From assembly GCA_018057825.1 (NCBI GenBank), contig JAGPCY010000039.1, positions 1-50,000 of the forward strand: a DNA stretch of 50,000 nucleotides, given 5' to 3'. The position numbers were made by a program, and so were the translations under genes. The notes under the pieces are model-generated. The model ran no database searches. It worked only from the letters and a program-made list of their open reading frames with translations, and had not been told where the DNA came from. Below are positions 9,306-16,516 of this stretch, piece by piece. The first letter of the stretch is position 1; the number at the start of each line of letters is the position of its first letter. The stretch comes from Kofleriaceae bacterium. GTDB taxonomy: Bacteria > Myxococcota_A > Polyangia > Haliangiales > Haliangiaceae.

Positions 9306-10285
9306 GCGCCCTCGACGATCCCACCGCGGCCGCGCGGATGTTGACTGATCGCCTGGCGCGCAACCGGCGCCACCTGGGCAAGTGGGCGCGCCGCGCCGGC
9401 GTCACCTGCTGGCGCTGGTACGATCGCGACATCCCCGACGTCCCGGTCACGGTTGACGACTATCAGGGCGCGCTGGTGGTGGCCGACTGCCGGCGAGCTG
9501 GCCCCGACGATGACCTCGACCCGGCGTGGTTCGACGCGGTGCTCGACGCGATCGCCGCCGCCGCCCCCGACCATACGCTCCACACCCGGGCCCGCCGCCG
9601 CATGGCTGATCGCCGCGCCACCGGCGCGCAGTACCAACGGGTCGACGACGCCGGGGCGTGGCGCGAGGTCAGCGAGGGCGGGCGGCGCTTTCACGTCAAC
9701 CTGTCGGACTACCTCGACACCGGCCTGTTCCTCGATCACCGCCCGAGCCGCGCCGAGGTCGGCGCCGCGGCCCGCGATCGCCGGGTGCTGAACCTGTTCG
9801 CCTATACCGGCGCCTTCACCGTGTACGCCGCGACCGGCGGCGCGGCGGCGACGGTGTCGGTCGATCTGTCGAACACCTACCTCGACTGGGCCGCCGACAA
9901 CCTGGCTCGCAACCGCGTCGACCTCGGCCGCCACGCCCTCGAGCGCGCCGACGTCGCCGCCTGGTTGGCCGCCTACCGCGGCCCGCGCTTCGACCTCATC
10001 GTCTGCGATCCGCCGACCTTCTCGAACTCGAAGAAGATGCACGGCACCTTCGACGTGCTGCGCGATCACGTCGGCCTCCTGGCGGCGATCGAGCGGGTGG
10101 CGGCGCCCGACGCCACGCTGTGGTTCTCGACCAACCACCGCCGGTTTCGCCTCGACGCCCGGGCCCTGCCGAGATGGACCCAGCGCGACACCACCGCCAC
10201 CAGCGTGCCGCCCGACTTCGGCTACTCGCGGCCCCACCAGTCGTGGCGGTTCACGCGGGCGCCAGGGCCGCCCGGACCTGGGTGA
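9302..10285 (+). CDS. Class I SAM-dependent methyltransferase, RlmK/RlmI-like
   Basis: The 327-residue protein aligns by motif with the C-terminal half of RlmKL (m7G2069 of 23S rRNA) and with RlmI. RLARNRRHLGKWARR near residue 15 and CWRWYDRDIPDVPV near 36 are the RlmK lead-in. The SAM-binding loop is LNLFAYTGAFTVYAA near 163, the ribose-binding acidic residue is in SVDLSNTYLDWA, and the catalytic motif IV is CDPPTFSNSK near 237. The THUMP and m2G domains of fused RlmKL are absent, so this is a stand-alone RlmK-type enzyme. Target nucleotide is an inference. It starts with GTG overlapping the upstream stop (GTGA). Its 3' end overlaps the opposite-strand AcpH-like gene by about 35 bp. Confidence 0.85.
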   Translation: MSALDDPTAAARMLTDRLARNRRHLGKWARRAGVTCWRWYDRDIPDVPVTVDDYQGALVVADCRRAGPDDDLDPAWFDAVLDAIAAAAPDHTLHTRARRRMADRRATGAQYQRVDDAGAWREVSEGGRRFHVNLSDYLDTGLFLDHRPSRAEVGAAARDRRVLNLFAYTGAFTVYAATGGAAATVSVDLSNTYLDWAADNLARNRVDLGRHALERADVAAWLAAYRGPRFDLIVCDPPTFSNSKKMHGTFDVLRDHVGLLAAIERVAAPDATLWFSTNHRRFRLDARALPRWTQRDTTATSVPPDFGYSRPHQSWRFTRAPGPPGPG

Positions 10286-10877
10286 GCACGGTCGGCGCCG
10301 CCGCCGCGATCCGCGGCCCGAGGTCGTCCATGACCTCCGCGATCGCGGCGAGCTCGGCGGAGGTCGGGGCCAGGAGCGCGCGACCGGCCAGGGTCCGGGC
10401 CAGGCGGCGCGCCACCCCGGCGCCGTGGCCGAGATCGGTCGGCAGGCCGTGGGCGCGGAGGCGGGCCGCCAGCGCGGCGTAGCGGGGCGCGCCGTCGGGA
10501 TCGCGCCACGCGACCTCGGCCGGGTGGGCGAGGGCGGCCAGGAAGCCGTCTCGGTGGCGCGGCTCATCGAGCCACACGCCGTCGAGCAAGAGCTCGACGC
10601 CGACGTGGGCGGCGGCCCGGCTCGGTCCACGCCGGACCGCCCGCGCGGCCAGGCGGCGACCGGCGTCGCGGAACAGCGCCAGCACCACCGGCGCGCGGTG
10701 GAAGACCGCATCGGTGGCGTGGTGGAGCGCCACCCCAGCGGCCACCCGCGGATCGCGTTGCTCGTCGAGTCGGGCCCCACACATCGACGCGAAGTCGGGC
10801 AGCATCGAGCCCAGGGCGACCCCGGCGTCGGCTGGGCTGTGCCAGCTCGCGATCGCCGCGTGACCGAAGAAGTTCAC
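10251..10877 (-). CDS. AcpH-like protein (acyl carrier protein phosphodiesterase-type, putative)
   Basis: The 208-residue product starts (GTG)NFFGHAAIASWHS, echoing the MNFLAHL start of E. coli AcpH, and has spaced His/Asp residues in LPDF (near 30), ALHHATDAVFHR (near 56) and later. These would fit the HD-like metal site of ACP phosphodiesterase, but overall similarity is low, so the function is tentative. An alternative ATG at 10892 would add five residues. I prefer the GTG at 10877 because it reproduces the family N-terminus and puts a TACCAA hexamer 5 nt upstream. The gene is divergent from the FGGY kinase, with only 21 bp between starts. Its 3' end runs into the methyltransferase gene on the other strand. 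Confidence 0.6.
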   Translation of the reverse strand: MNFFGHAAIASWHSPADAGVALGSMLPDFASMCGARLDEQRDPRVAAGVALHHATDAVFHRAPVVLALFRDAGRRLAARAVRRGPSRAAAHVGVELLLDGVWLDEPRHRDGFLAALAHPAEVAWRDPDGAPRYAALAARLRAHGLPTDLGHGAGVARRLARTLAGRALLAPTSAELAAIAEVMDDLGPRIAAAAPTVLTQVRAALAPA

Positions 10878-10898
10878 GCCGCTTGGTAGCATGGCGCG

Positions 10899-12362
10899 GT
10901 GACCCGCGTGCTCGGCCTCGATCTCGGCACCCAGAGCGCCAAGGCGGTGATCTACGACGCGGCCTTGGCCGTGCGCGGCGTCGGGCGCGCGGCGATCGCG
11001 ACCCGGTTCCCACGGCCGGGCTGGGCCGAGCAGGACCCGGGTGACTGGGAGCGCGCGATCGGCCGCGCGGTCGCCGGCGCGTTGGCCGACGCCGGGTGTG
11101 CGGCGACCGCGATCGCGGCGGTGGCGATCACCGGCCAGCTCGACGGCCTGGTGGCGGTCGACGAGGGCGGCGCCGCCCTCGGCCCGGCCTGGCCCTGGCT
11201 CGACCGCCGGGCGGTGGCGGCCGCGGCCCGGGTCGCGCCGGCGCGGCTGCGGGCGATCGCGGGCCAGGTCGCCGACGCCAGCCACCTCGCGGCCAAGGCC
11301 CACCACTGGGACCAACACGGCGCGCGCCGGGCCGCGGCCTTCCACGTCCCGGTGTCGTACCTGGTCGAACGCCTGACCGGGGCGCGGGTCCTCGACCCCA
11401 GCCACGCGTCGACGACCATGCTCTACGATCTCGCCGCCAGCGCCTGGTCGGCCGAGCTGTGCGCGGTCTTCGAGATCGAGGCGGCGCGGCTGCCCGCGAT
11501 CGCGCCGGCGTCGGCCACCGCCGGCGTCGTGACCACGGCCGGCGCCGCGTGGTCCGGGCTGGCCGTCGGGACCCCGGTCGCGGTCGGCACCGGCGACGAC
11601 TTCGCGACGCCGCTCGGCATCGGCCTGGCGGCTGACGCGCTCTTGTGCGCGGTCGGCACGGCCGAGGTCGTCGGCTGTCGCGGACCAATCGAGTTTCGCG
11701 ATCCAATCGGACTAGTCGAAACGCACCCATATCCGGCAAGTGCAGGTTTCATCGAGAACCCCGGTTGGTCGGCCGGCGGGGCGATCGCCTGGCTCGCCGC
11801 CCTGACCGGCCACCACCCCGAGGCCCTCGATCGCGCGGCCGCCGCCGCCGGGCCCGGCGCCGATGGGGTGCGGTTCGTCCCGGCCCTGGGTGGCGCGATG
11901 GTGCCGCGCTGGGATCCGGTGGCCCGCGGCGCCTTCGTCGGGCTCGGCCCGGGCCACGGCCCCGGCCACCTGGCGCGCGCGATCTACGAGGCCTGCGCCA
12001 CCGCCATGGACACCGTCGGGGGCCACCTCCGCGATCGCGGCCTGACCTGGCACACGATCGCCCTGGTCGGCGGTGGCGCCGCGGCCGAGACCTGGGCCCA
12101 GGTCCGGGCCGATCTGGCCGGGCGGCCGGTGGCCCGCTACGCCGAGGTCGACGCCGCGCCGCGCGGCGCGGCCATGCTGGCGCTGGCGGTCGCCGAGGCC
12201 TGCGCGTTGGCCGACGTGATCGCGCGGGCGCCGCCGCCGACCGGCTGGCTCGATCCGGCGCCCGAGCTGGCCGCGACCTACCGCGCCATCGCCGACGAGG
12301 TCCTGACGGCGACGGCGGCGATCGGCCCCCTCGACCACGCCCACGCCGCGGCCACCCCGTGA
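10899..12362 (+). CDS. FGGY-family carbohydrate kinase (xylulokinase-like)
   Basis: The 487-residue protein shows the sugar-kinase/actin fold: phosphate-1 loop VLGLDLGTQSAKAV at residues 4-17, adenosine-side GGGAAAETWAQV near 394, and the catalytic aspartate in GTGDDF near 228. GPAWPWLDRRA near 98 fits xylulokinase and related kinases. The substrate could be xylulose or another sugar/polyol, because no sugar transporter or isomerase is adjacent. It starts with GTG, 6 nt after a TAGCAT hexamer. The only ATG just upstream (10891) is out of frame and hits a stop after three codons. Codons around 11685-11757 are markedly AT-richer than the rest of the gene. Confidence 0.85.
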   Translation: MTRVLGLDLGTQSAKAVIYDAALAVRGVGRAAIATRFPRPGWAEQDPGDWERAIGRAVAGALADAGCAATAIAAVAITGQLDGLVAVDEGGAALGPAWPWLDRRAVAAAARVAPARLRAIAGQVADASHLAAKAHHWDQHGARRAAAFHVPVSYLVERLTGARVLDPSHASTTMLYDLAASAWSAELCAVFEIEAARLPAIAPASATAGVVTTAGAAWSGLAVGTPVAVGTGDDFATPLGIGLAADALLCAVGTAEVVGCRGPIEFRDPIGLVETHPYPASAGFIENPGWSAGGAIAWLAALTGHHPEALDRAAAAAGPGADGVRFVPALGGAMVPRWDPVARGAFVGLGPGHGPGHLARAIYEACATAMDTVGGHLRDRGLTWHTIALVGGGAAAETWAQVRADLAGRPVARYAEVDAAPRGAAMLALAVAEACALADVIARAPPPTGWLDPAPELAATYRAIADEVLTATAAIGPLDHAHAAATP

Positions 12363-12408
12363 CGGCGGTCGCTCGCGGCCCGGCTGCCGCGCGCTACACT
12401 GCCCGACG

Positions 12409-12825
12409 ATGTTCGCGCGCCTCGCCTCGCTCGCCTTGGGTGCGCTCGCGGCCGTCGGTTGCGACGAACCGACCCTCACCTGCGTCGAGGTCGACCTGAC
12501 CTGCGCGCCGCTGTACGCCCCGACCTGGGACAACCTCGTGACCACCACCCTCCTGCCGAGCTGCGCCGCAGCCGGCTGCCACACCCGGGCCGCCGCCGCC
12601 GGCGGCTTGATCCTCGACGACCCGGCCACCGCGTACGCGCGCCTTCAGCCCTACGTGACGCCGGGCGACGTCGCGTGCAGCGAGCTGACGATGCGGGTCT
12701 TCGCCGGACCGTCGTCGCTGCTCATGCCGCGCGGCGCCCGGCTGTCGGAGGCCGAGGCGTGCGCGGTCGCGCAGTGGGTGGCGGCCGGCGCGCCCGGGCC
12801 GGTCACCGCCGCGGGGGCGCCGTGA
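12409..12825 (+). CDS. Small c-type-cytochrome-like lipoprotein
   Basis: The 138-residue product has a lipoprotein signal (FARLASLALGALAAVGC, lipobox Cys18). Its single haem-like site LPSCAAAGCHTR near residue 50 has four rather than two residues between the cysteines. LMPRGARLSEAEACAVAQWVAAGA near residue 103 is the distal Met/helix pattern of myxobacterial and planctomycetal cytochrome-like lipoproteins. With CX4CH instead of CX2CH, covalent haem attachment is not certain. TACACT lies 8 nt before the ATG without a Shine-Dalgarno. The stop overlaps the GTG of the multihaem gene by 4 nt, so the two are co-translated and probably cooperate in electron transfer at the cell envelope. Confidence 0.7.
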   Translation: MFARLASLALGALAAVGCDEPTLTCVEVDLTCAPLYAPTWDNLVTTTLLPSCAAAGCHTRAAAAGGLILDDPATAYARLQPYVTPGDVACSELTMRVFAGPSSLLMPRGARLSEAEACAVAQWVAAGAPGPVTAAGAP

Positions 12826-14195
12826 GCCGGGCCTGGGCGATCGCGGCGGCCGTCGCGGCGACCGCCGCCCTCGGGTGCGGCGGCGACGACGCCCTGCCGG
12901 TCGCCGAGCTGATGGATCCCGAGACCTGCGCCGGCTGCCACCCCAAGCACTTCGCCGAGTGGCAGTCGAGCATGCACGCCTACGCCGCCGACGATCCGGT
13001 GTTCCTGGCGCTCAACCGCGCCGGGCAAGAGGAGACCGGCGGCGCGCTCGGCAGCTTCTGCGTCAACTGCCACGCCCCGATCGCGGTCGCCCAGGGCCTC
13101 ACCACCGACGGCACCAACCTGGCCGACGTGCCGCGGTGGGCCAAGGGCGTGACCTGCTACTTCTGCCACAACGCGGTCGAGGTCACCGGCGATCACAACA
13201 ACCCGATCCGCCTGGCCGAGGACCAGACGATGCGCGGCGGGCTGCGCGATCCGATCGGCAGCCCGGCCCACCGCACCGCGTACTCCGAGCTGCTCGACGC
13301 CACCAAGCCGACCTCGTCGCCGCTGTGCGGCTCGTGCCACGACATCATCACCCCGGCCGGTGTCCACCTCGAGCGCACCTTCGCCGAGTGGAAGACCACG
13401 ATCTTCGCCGGCCCCGAGCCGCGCTCGCAGCTCTCGTGCGCGTCGTGCCACATGATCGCGACCACCGACGTCATCGCCAGCGGGCCCGGCTTCTCTGCGC
13501 CGCTTCGACCCTTCGGCCGGCGCGAGCACACCTTCGCCGGCGTCGACGTCGCCCTGACGCCGTGGCCCGGCCGCGACCTCCAGCTCGCCGCGATCCGCCG
13601 CGACCTGTCGGCGGTGCTCCTGCCGCGGCTGTGTGTCCTGCCGGTCGACGGCGGCCGCATCGACTACCGCCTCGACAACGTCGGCGGCGGTCACATGTTC
13701 CCGTCGGGGGCGACCGCCGATCGCCGGGCCTGGATCGAGATCGTCGCGTACGACGCCGCCGGCGGCGTGGTGTTCCAGACCGGGGTCGCGCCGGCCGCCA
13801 CGCCCGACGCCGACCCCGAGGACTTCGGCGATCCCAACCTGTGGGTCCTCGACACCGTGACCCGCGATGGCGCCGGCCAGCGCACCGAGAAGTTCTGGCG
13901 CATCGCCACGATCGACTATCCCGGCAACCTGTTGCCGCCGGCGGTCACCACCGATCCGTCGGACCCGCGCTTCTACCACGCGGTCGAGCGCTCCTTCGCG
14001 GTCGGCCCGCGGTTCGCCGACGTCGTGCGGGTCACCGCCCGGGTCCGCCTGCGGCCGATCCCGGTCAAGCTGGTGAGCGAGCTCCTCGCCAGCGGCCACC
14101 TGATGGTCGACGTTCGCCCCGAGATCCCGACCCACGACGTGCCCAGCTCCGAGCTCGAGTGGACCACCGTCGACGGCTTCGGCTGCGTGCCGTGA
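12822..14195 (+). CDS. Pentahaem c-type cytochrome lipoprotein
   Basis: The 457-residue product has a lipoprotein-type N-terminus (WAIAAAVAATAALGC) and five CXXCH haem motifs: CAGCH, CVNCH, CYFCH, CGSCH and CASCH, all in the first 215 residues. Isolated histidines such as MHAYA can act as distal ligands. This layout resembles the cytochrome c554/NapC-NrfB-like multihaem group. The C-terminal half (from about 260, with HMFPSGATADRRAWIEI) has no cysteines apart from two and looks like a beta-sandwich found behind such cytochrome domains. The GTG start overlaps the previous stop by 4 nt. It ends one base before the oppositely oriented cyclase. It probably works as an envelope electron carrier; the redox partner is unknown. 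Confidence 0.85.
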   Translation: MSRAWAIAAAVAATAALGCGGDDALPVAELMDPETCAGCHPKHFAEWQSSMHAYAADDPVFLALNRAGQEETGGALGSFCVNCHAPIAVAQGLTTDGTNLADVPRWAKGVTCYFCHNAVEVTGDHNNPIRLAEDQTMRGGLRDPIGSPAHRTAYSELLDATKPTSSPLCGSCHDIITPAGVHLERTFAEWKTTIFAGPEPRSQLSCASCHMIATTDVIASGPGFSAPLRPFGRREHTFAGVDVALTPWPGRDLQLAAIRRDLSAVLLPRLCVLPVDGGRIDYRLDNVGGGHMFPSGATADRRAWIEIVAYDAAGGVVFQTGVAPAATPDADPEDFGDPNLWVLDTVTRDGAGQRTEKFWRIATIDYPGNLLPPAVTTDPSDPRFYHAVERSFAVGPRFADVVRVTARVRLRPIPVKLVSELLASGHLMVDVRPEIPTHDVPSSELEWTTVDGFGCVP

Positions 14196-14196
14196 G

Positions 14197-16425
14197 CTAC
14201 TTGCTGCGCTGCGCGTAGACGCCGTCCCAGTCGTCGCCCGGGGGATCGTCGGCCAGCTCGGCGGCCCGCGTCGCCAGGACCGCGGCCGCGCCGTCGCTCG
14301 GGCGCGCGCCGGCGATCGCGGTGAAGGCCGCCGCCGCCTCACCGAACCGGCGGTCGTGGAGCGCCGCCAGCGCCGCGTCCCAGGTGGCCAGCGCGGCGGC
14401 ATCGGGGACCCCGGCCTCGCCGGTCCGGCCGCACAGCTCGAAGATGCGGGCCGCGCGATCCTTGCCCTTCATCCGCACCCGCCCCAGCTCGCGGAAGACG
14501 AAGCCGCGGGCCGCCGCCGCGGTCGCCTCGCCGACCAGGACGTCGACGCCGTACTCCTTGGTCAGCGGCTCGAGGCGGGCCGCCAGGTTGACCGCGTCGC
14601 CCAGCACCGTGTAGTCGAAGCGGGCCTCGCTGCCCATGTTGCCGACCGACATCGGGCCGGTGTTGATGCCGACCCCGATCTGGATCGCGGGGAGGCCGCG
14701 CGCGGTCCAGGCCCGGTTGAGGGGACCCAGCGCGCGCTGCATCGCCAGCGCCGCCGCGCACGCCCGGGTCGGATGGTCGCTGACGTCGACCGGGGCGTTC
14801 CACATCGCCATCACCGCGTCGCCGATGTACTTGTCGAGGGTGCCGTCGCTGTCGAGGACGATCGCGGTCATCGGCGTCAGGTACTCGTTCAGGAAGTCGG
14901 CCAGGCCCTCGGGCGGCAAGCTCTCGGCGATGCGCGAGAACCCGCGGATGTCGCTGAACAGGACCGTCAGGTCGCGGCGCTCGCCGCCGAGGCGCGCCGC
15001 GCTCGGGTTGGCGACGATGCGCTCGACCAGCGATCGCGAGACGTACTGGGCGAAGGCGCCGCGCAGCGCCGCCTTCTCGCGACCCTCGGTGGCCAGGGTC
15101 GCGACCGTCGCCGCGAGGATCGTCAGAGCGAAGGCGGTGACCGGCGCGACCAGCTCGATCGCGATCCCGCGCGCAAACAAGGCCTGACCGAGGGCGAGCC
15201 AGCCGACGATCGCCAGCACCGCGGCGACCAGCGGCAGCCAGAGCCGGCGGCGCACCCGGCGAAGCTGGAGGGCCACGGCCAGCGCTACGAACCCGAGCAT
15301 CGCGACGATCCCCACCACCGGCCCGGCGTCGCGCAGGAGCTCGTCGTAGAGCAGGTTGTGCAGCAGGGTGGCGTGGAGCTCGACGCCGTCGGACACCGGC
15401 GCGAACGGGGTCGGCACCTTGTCGTACGCGGCGTGGGTGAAGCCGACGATCGCGATCGCGCCGCGCAGGCGCGCCCGCTCGCGGCCGTCGAGGATCGCGG
15501 CCGCCGACACCCGCGGGAACGGCCGCCCGAGGAAGTTGAGGCGCGCCGTCGTCGGCAGCGCCCGCTCGCCCAGGTGGACCGCGCGCTCGGCGGCGACGAA
15601 CCGGGTCGGCTGCTTGGTCGCCAGGCTGGCCAGGGTCAAGGCCAGGGCCTGGTAGTAGCGACCGCCGAACTCGATCACCAGCGGCATCCGCCGGGCCACG
15701 CCGTCGTCGTCGCGGTAGTGGTTGACCGCACCCGCGGCCCGGGCCCCGGCGGCGATCGTCGGCAAGGTCGCGGCGACGGCGTAGGCGCTCGGCACCGTGG
15801 CGGCGCCGCCCACCGACTCCGAGAGCTGGGCCTTGGCGAGCCCGGGCGGTTCGGGCGGGGGCGCCGCCGGGCGATCGGCGGCCGAGCGGATCAGCCGGAA
15901 CATCGCGCCCAGGACCACCACCCGGGCCTCGGCGACCGCGGCCGCCAGCGCGTCGTCGCCATGAAGCGCGGTGACCACGGCGGCCAGCGCGTCGCGGGCG
16001 GCGAGCAACGCCGGGCCCGGGGCGGGGTCGGCCGCGGCGGCGCCGTAGGCGGCCTCCACCTGGGCGGCCAGCGTCGGCTCGAGGAGCAGCTCGGGCGCGG
16101 AGTAGAACAGGTCGAGGGCGATCGCGTCGGGCTCGGCGGCGGCCAGCGCCCGCACCAGGCGGGCCCAGCCGCGCCGGGTCTGGAACACGTCGGGCGCGAC
16201 CCGCCGGGTCTCGTCGTCGAGCCCGACGATCACGATCCGGGCGTCGCGCAGCGGCCGTGGCCCGCGGCTCTGGAACCGCCAGTCGAGGCTGCGCTGCTCG
16301 AGGCTGTCGAGGCCGGGCACCGTCCACAGGCGGCCGTGGCCGGTGGCCAGGGCGCCGAGCGCGAGGCCGACCACCAGCGCGATCGCCAGCGGCCAGTTGC
16401 GGGTGCGGGTGGCCCGCGGTCGCAT
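14197..16425 (-). CDS. CHASE2-domain class III adenylate cyclase
   Basis: The 742-residue membrane protein begins with a transmembrane helix (PLAIALVVGLALGALATG). It continues with an extracytoplasmic CHASE2 sensor domain (about 35-350), a three-helix membrane block (about 365-445) and a cytoplasmic class III cyclase (about 475-650). FSDIRGFS and KYIGDAVMAMW provide the two metal aspartates and the adenine-specific Lys. YTVLGDAVNLAARLE provides the second specificity Asp plus the transition-state Asn and Arg. All catalytic residues are therefore intact for ATP. A short C-terminal extension of about 90 residues may be helical. TACCCT lies 7 nt before the ATG. It is convergent with the cytochrome gene and divergent from the Cys-repeat lipoprotein. 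Confidence 0.92.
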   Translation of the reverse strand: MRPRATRTRNWPLAIALVVGLALGALATGHGRLWTVPGLDSLEQRSLDWRFQSRGPRPLRDARIVIVGLDDETRRVAPDVFQTRRGWARLVRALAAAEPDAIALDLFYSAPELLLEPTLAAQVEAAYGAAAADPAPGPALLAARDALAAVVTALHGDDALAAAVAEARVVVLGAMFRLIRSAADRPAAPPPEPPGLAKAQLSESVGGAATVPSAYAVAATLPTIAAGARAAGAVNHYRDDDGVARRMPLVIEFGGRYYQALALTLASLATKQPTRFVAAERAVHLGERALPTTARLNFLGRPFPRVSAAAILDGRERARLRGAIAIVGFTHAAYDKVPTPFAPVSDGVELHATLLHNLLYDELLRDAGPVVGIVAMLGFVALAVALQLRRVRRRLWLPLVAAVLAIVGWLALGQALFARGIAIELVAPVTAFALTILAATVATLATEGREKAALRGAFAQYVSRSLVERIVANPSAARLGGERRDLTVLFSDIRGFSRIAESLPPEGLADFLNEYLTPMTAIVLDSDGTLDKYIGDAVMAMWNAPVDVSDHPTRACAAALAMQRALGPLNRAWTARGLPAIQIGVGINTGPMSVGNMGSEARFDYTVLGDAVNLAARLEPLTKEYGVDVLVGEATAAAARGFVFRELGRVRMKGKDRAARIFELCGRTGEAGVPDAAALATWDAALAALHDRRFGEAAAAFTAIAGARPSDGAAAVLATRAAELADDPPGDDWDGVYAQRSK

Positions 16426-16456
16426 CGGCGCCAGGGTAACAGACGGTGACGCGCGG

Positions 16457-16486
16457 TTGTGGTCGCGCCGAGGACCGGCGTACGAT
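16457..16486 (+). promoter_or_regulatory. Candidate promoter of the Cys-repeat lipoprotein
   Basis: TTGTGG (16457-16462) and TACGAT (16481-16486) are spaced by 18 bp. They would give a leader of about 25 nt that contains a GGGGGA ribosome binding site before the ATG at 16517. Read by eye only. Confidence 0.45.
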
Positions 16487-16516
16487 CACCGTTCACCACG
16501 TCTCGGGGGAGACACC

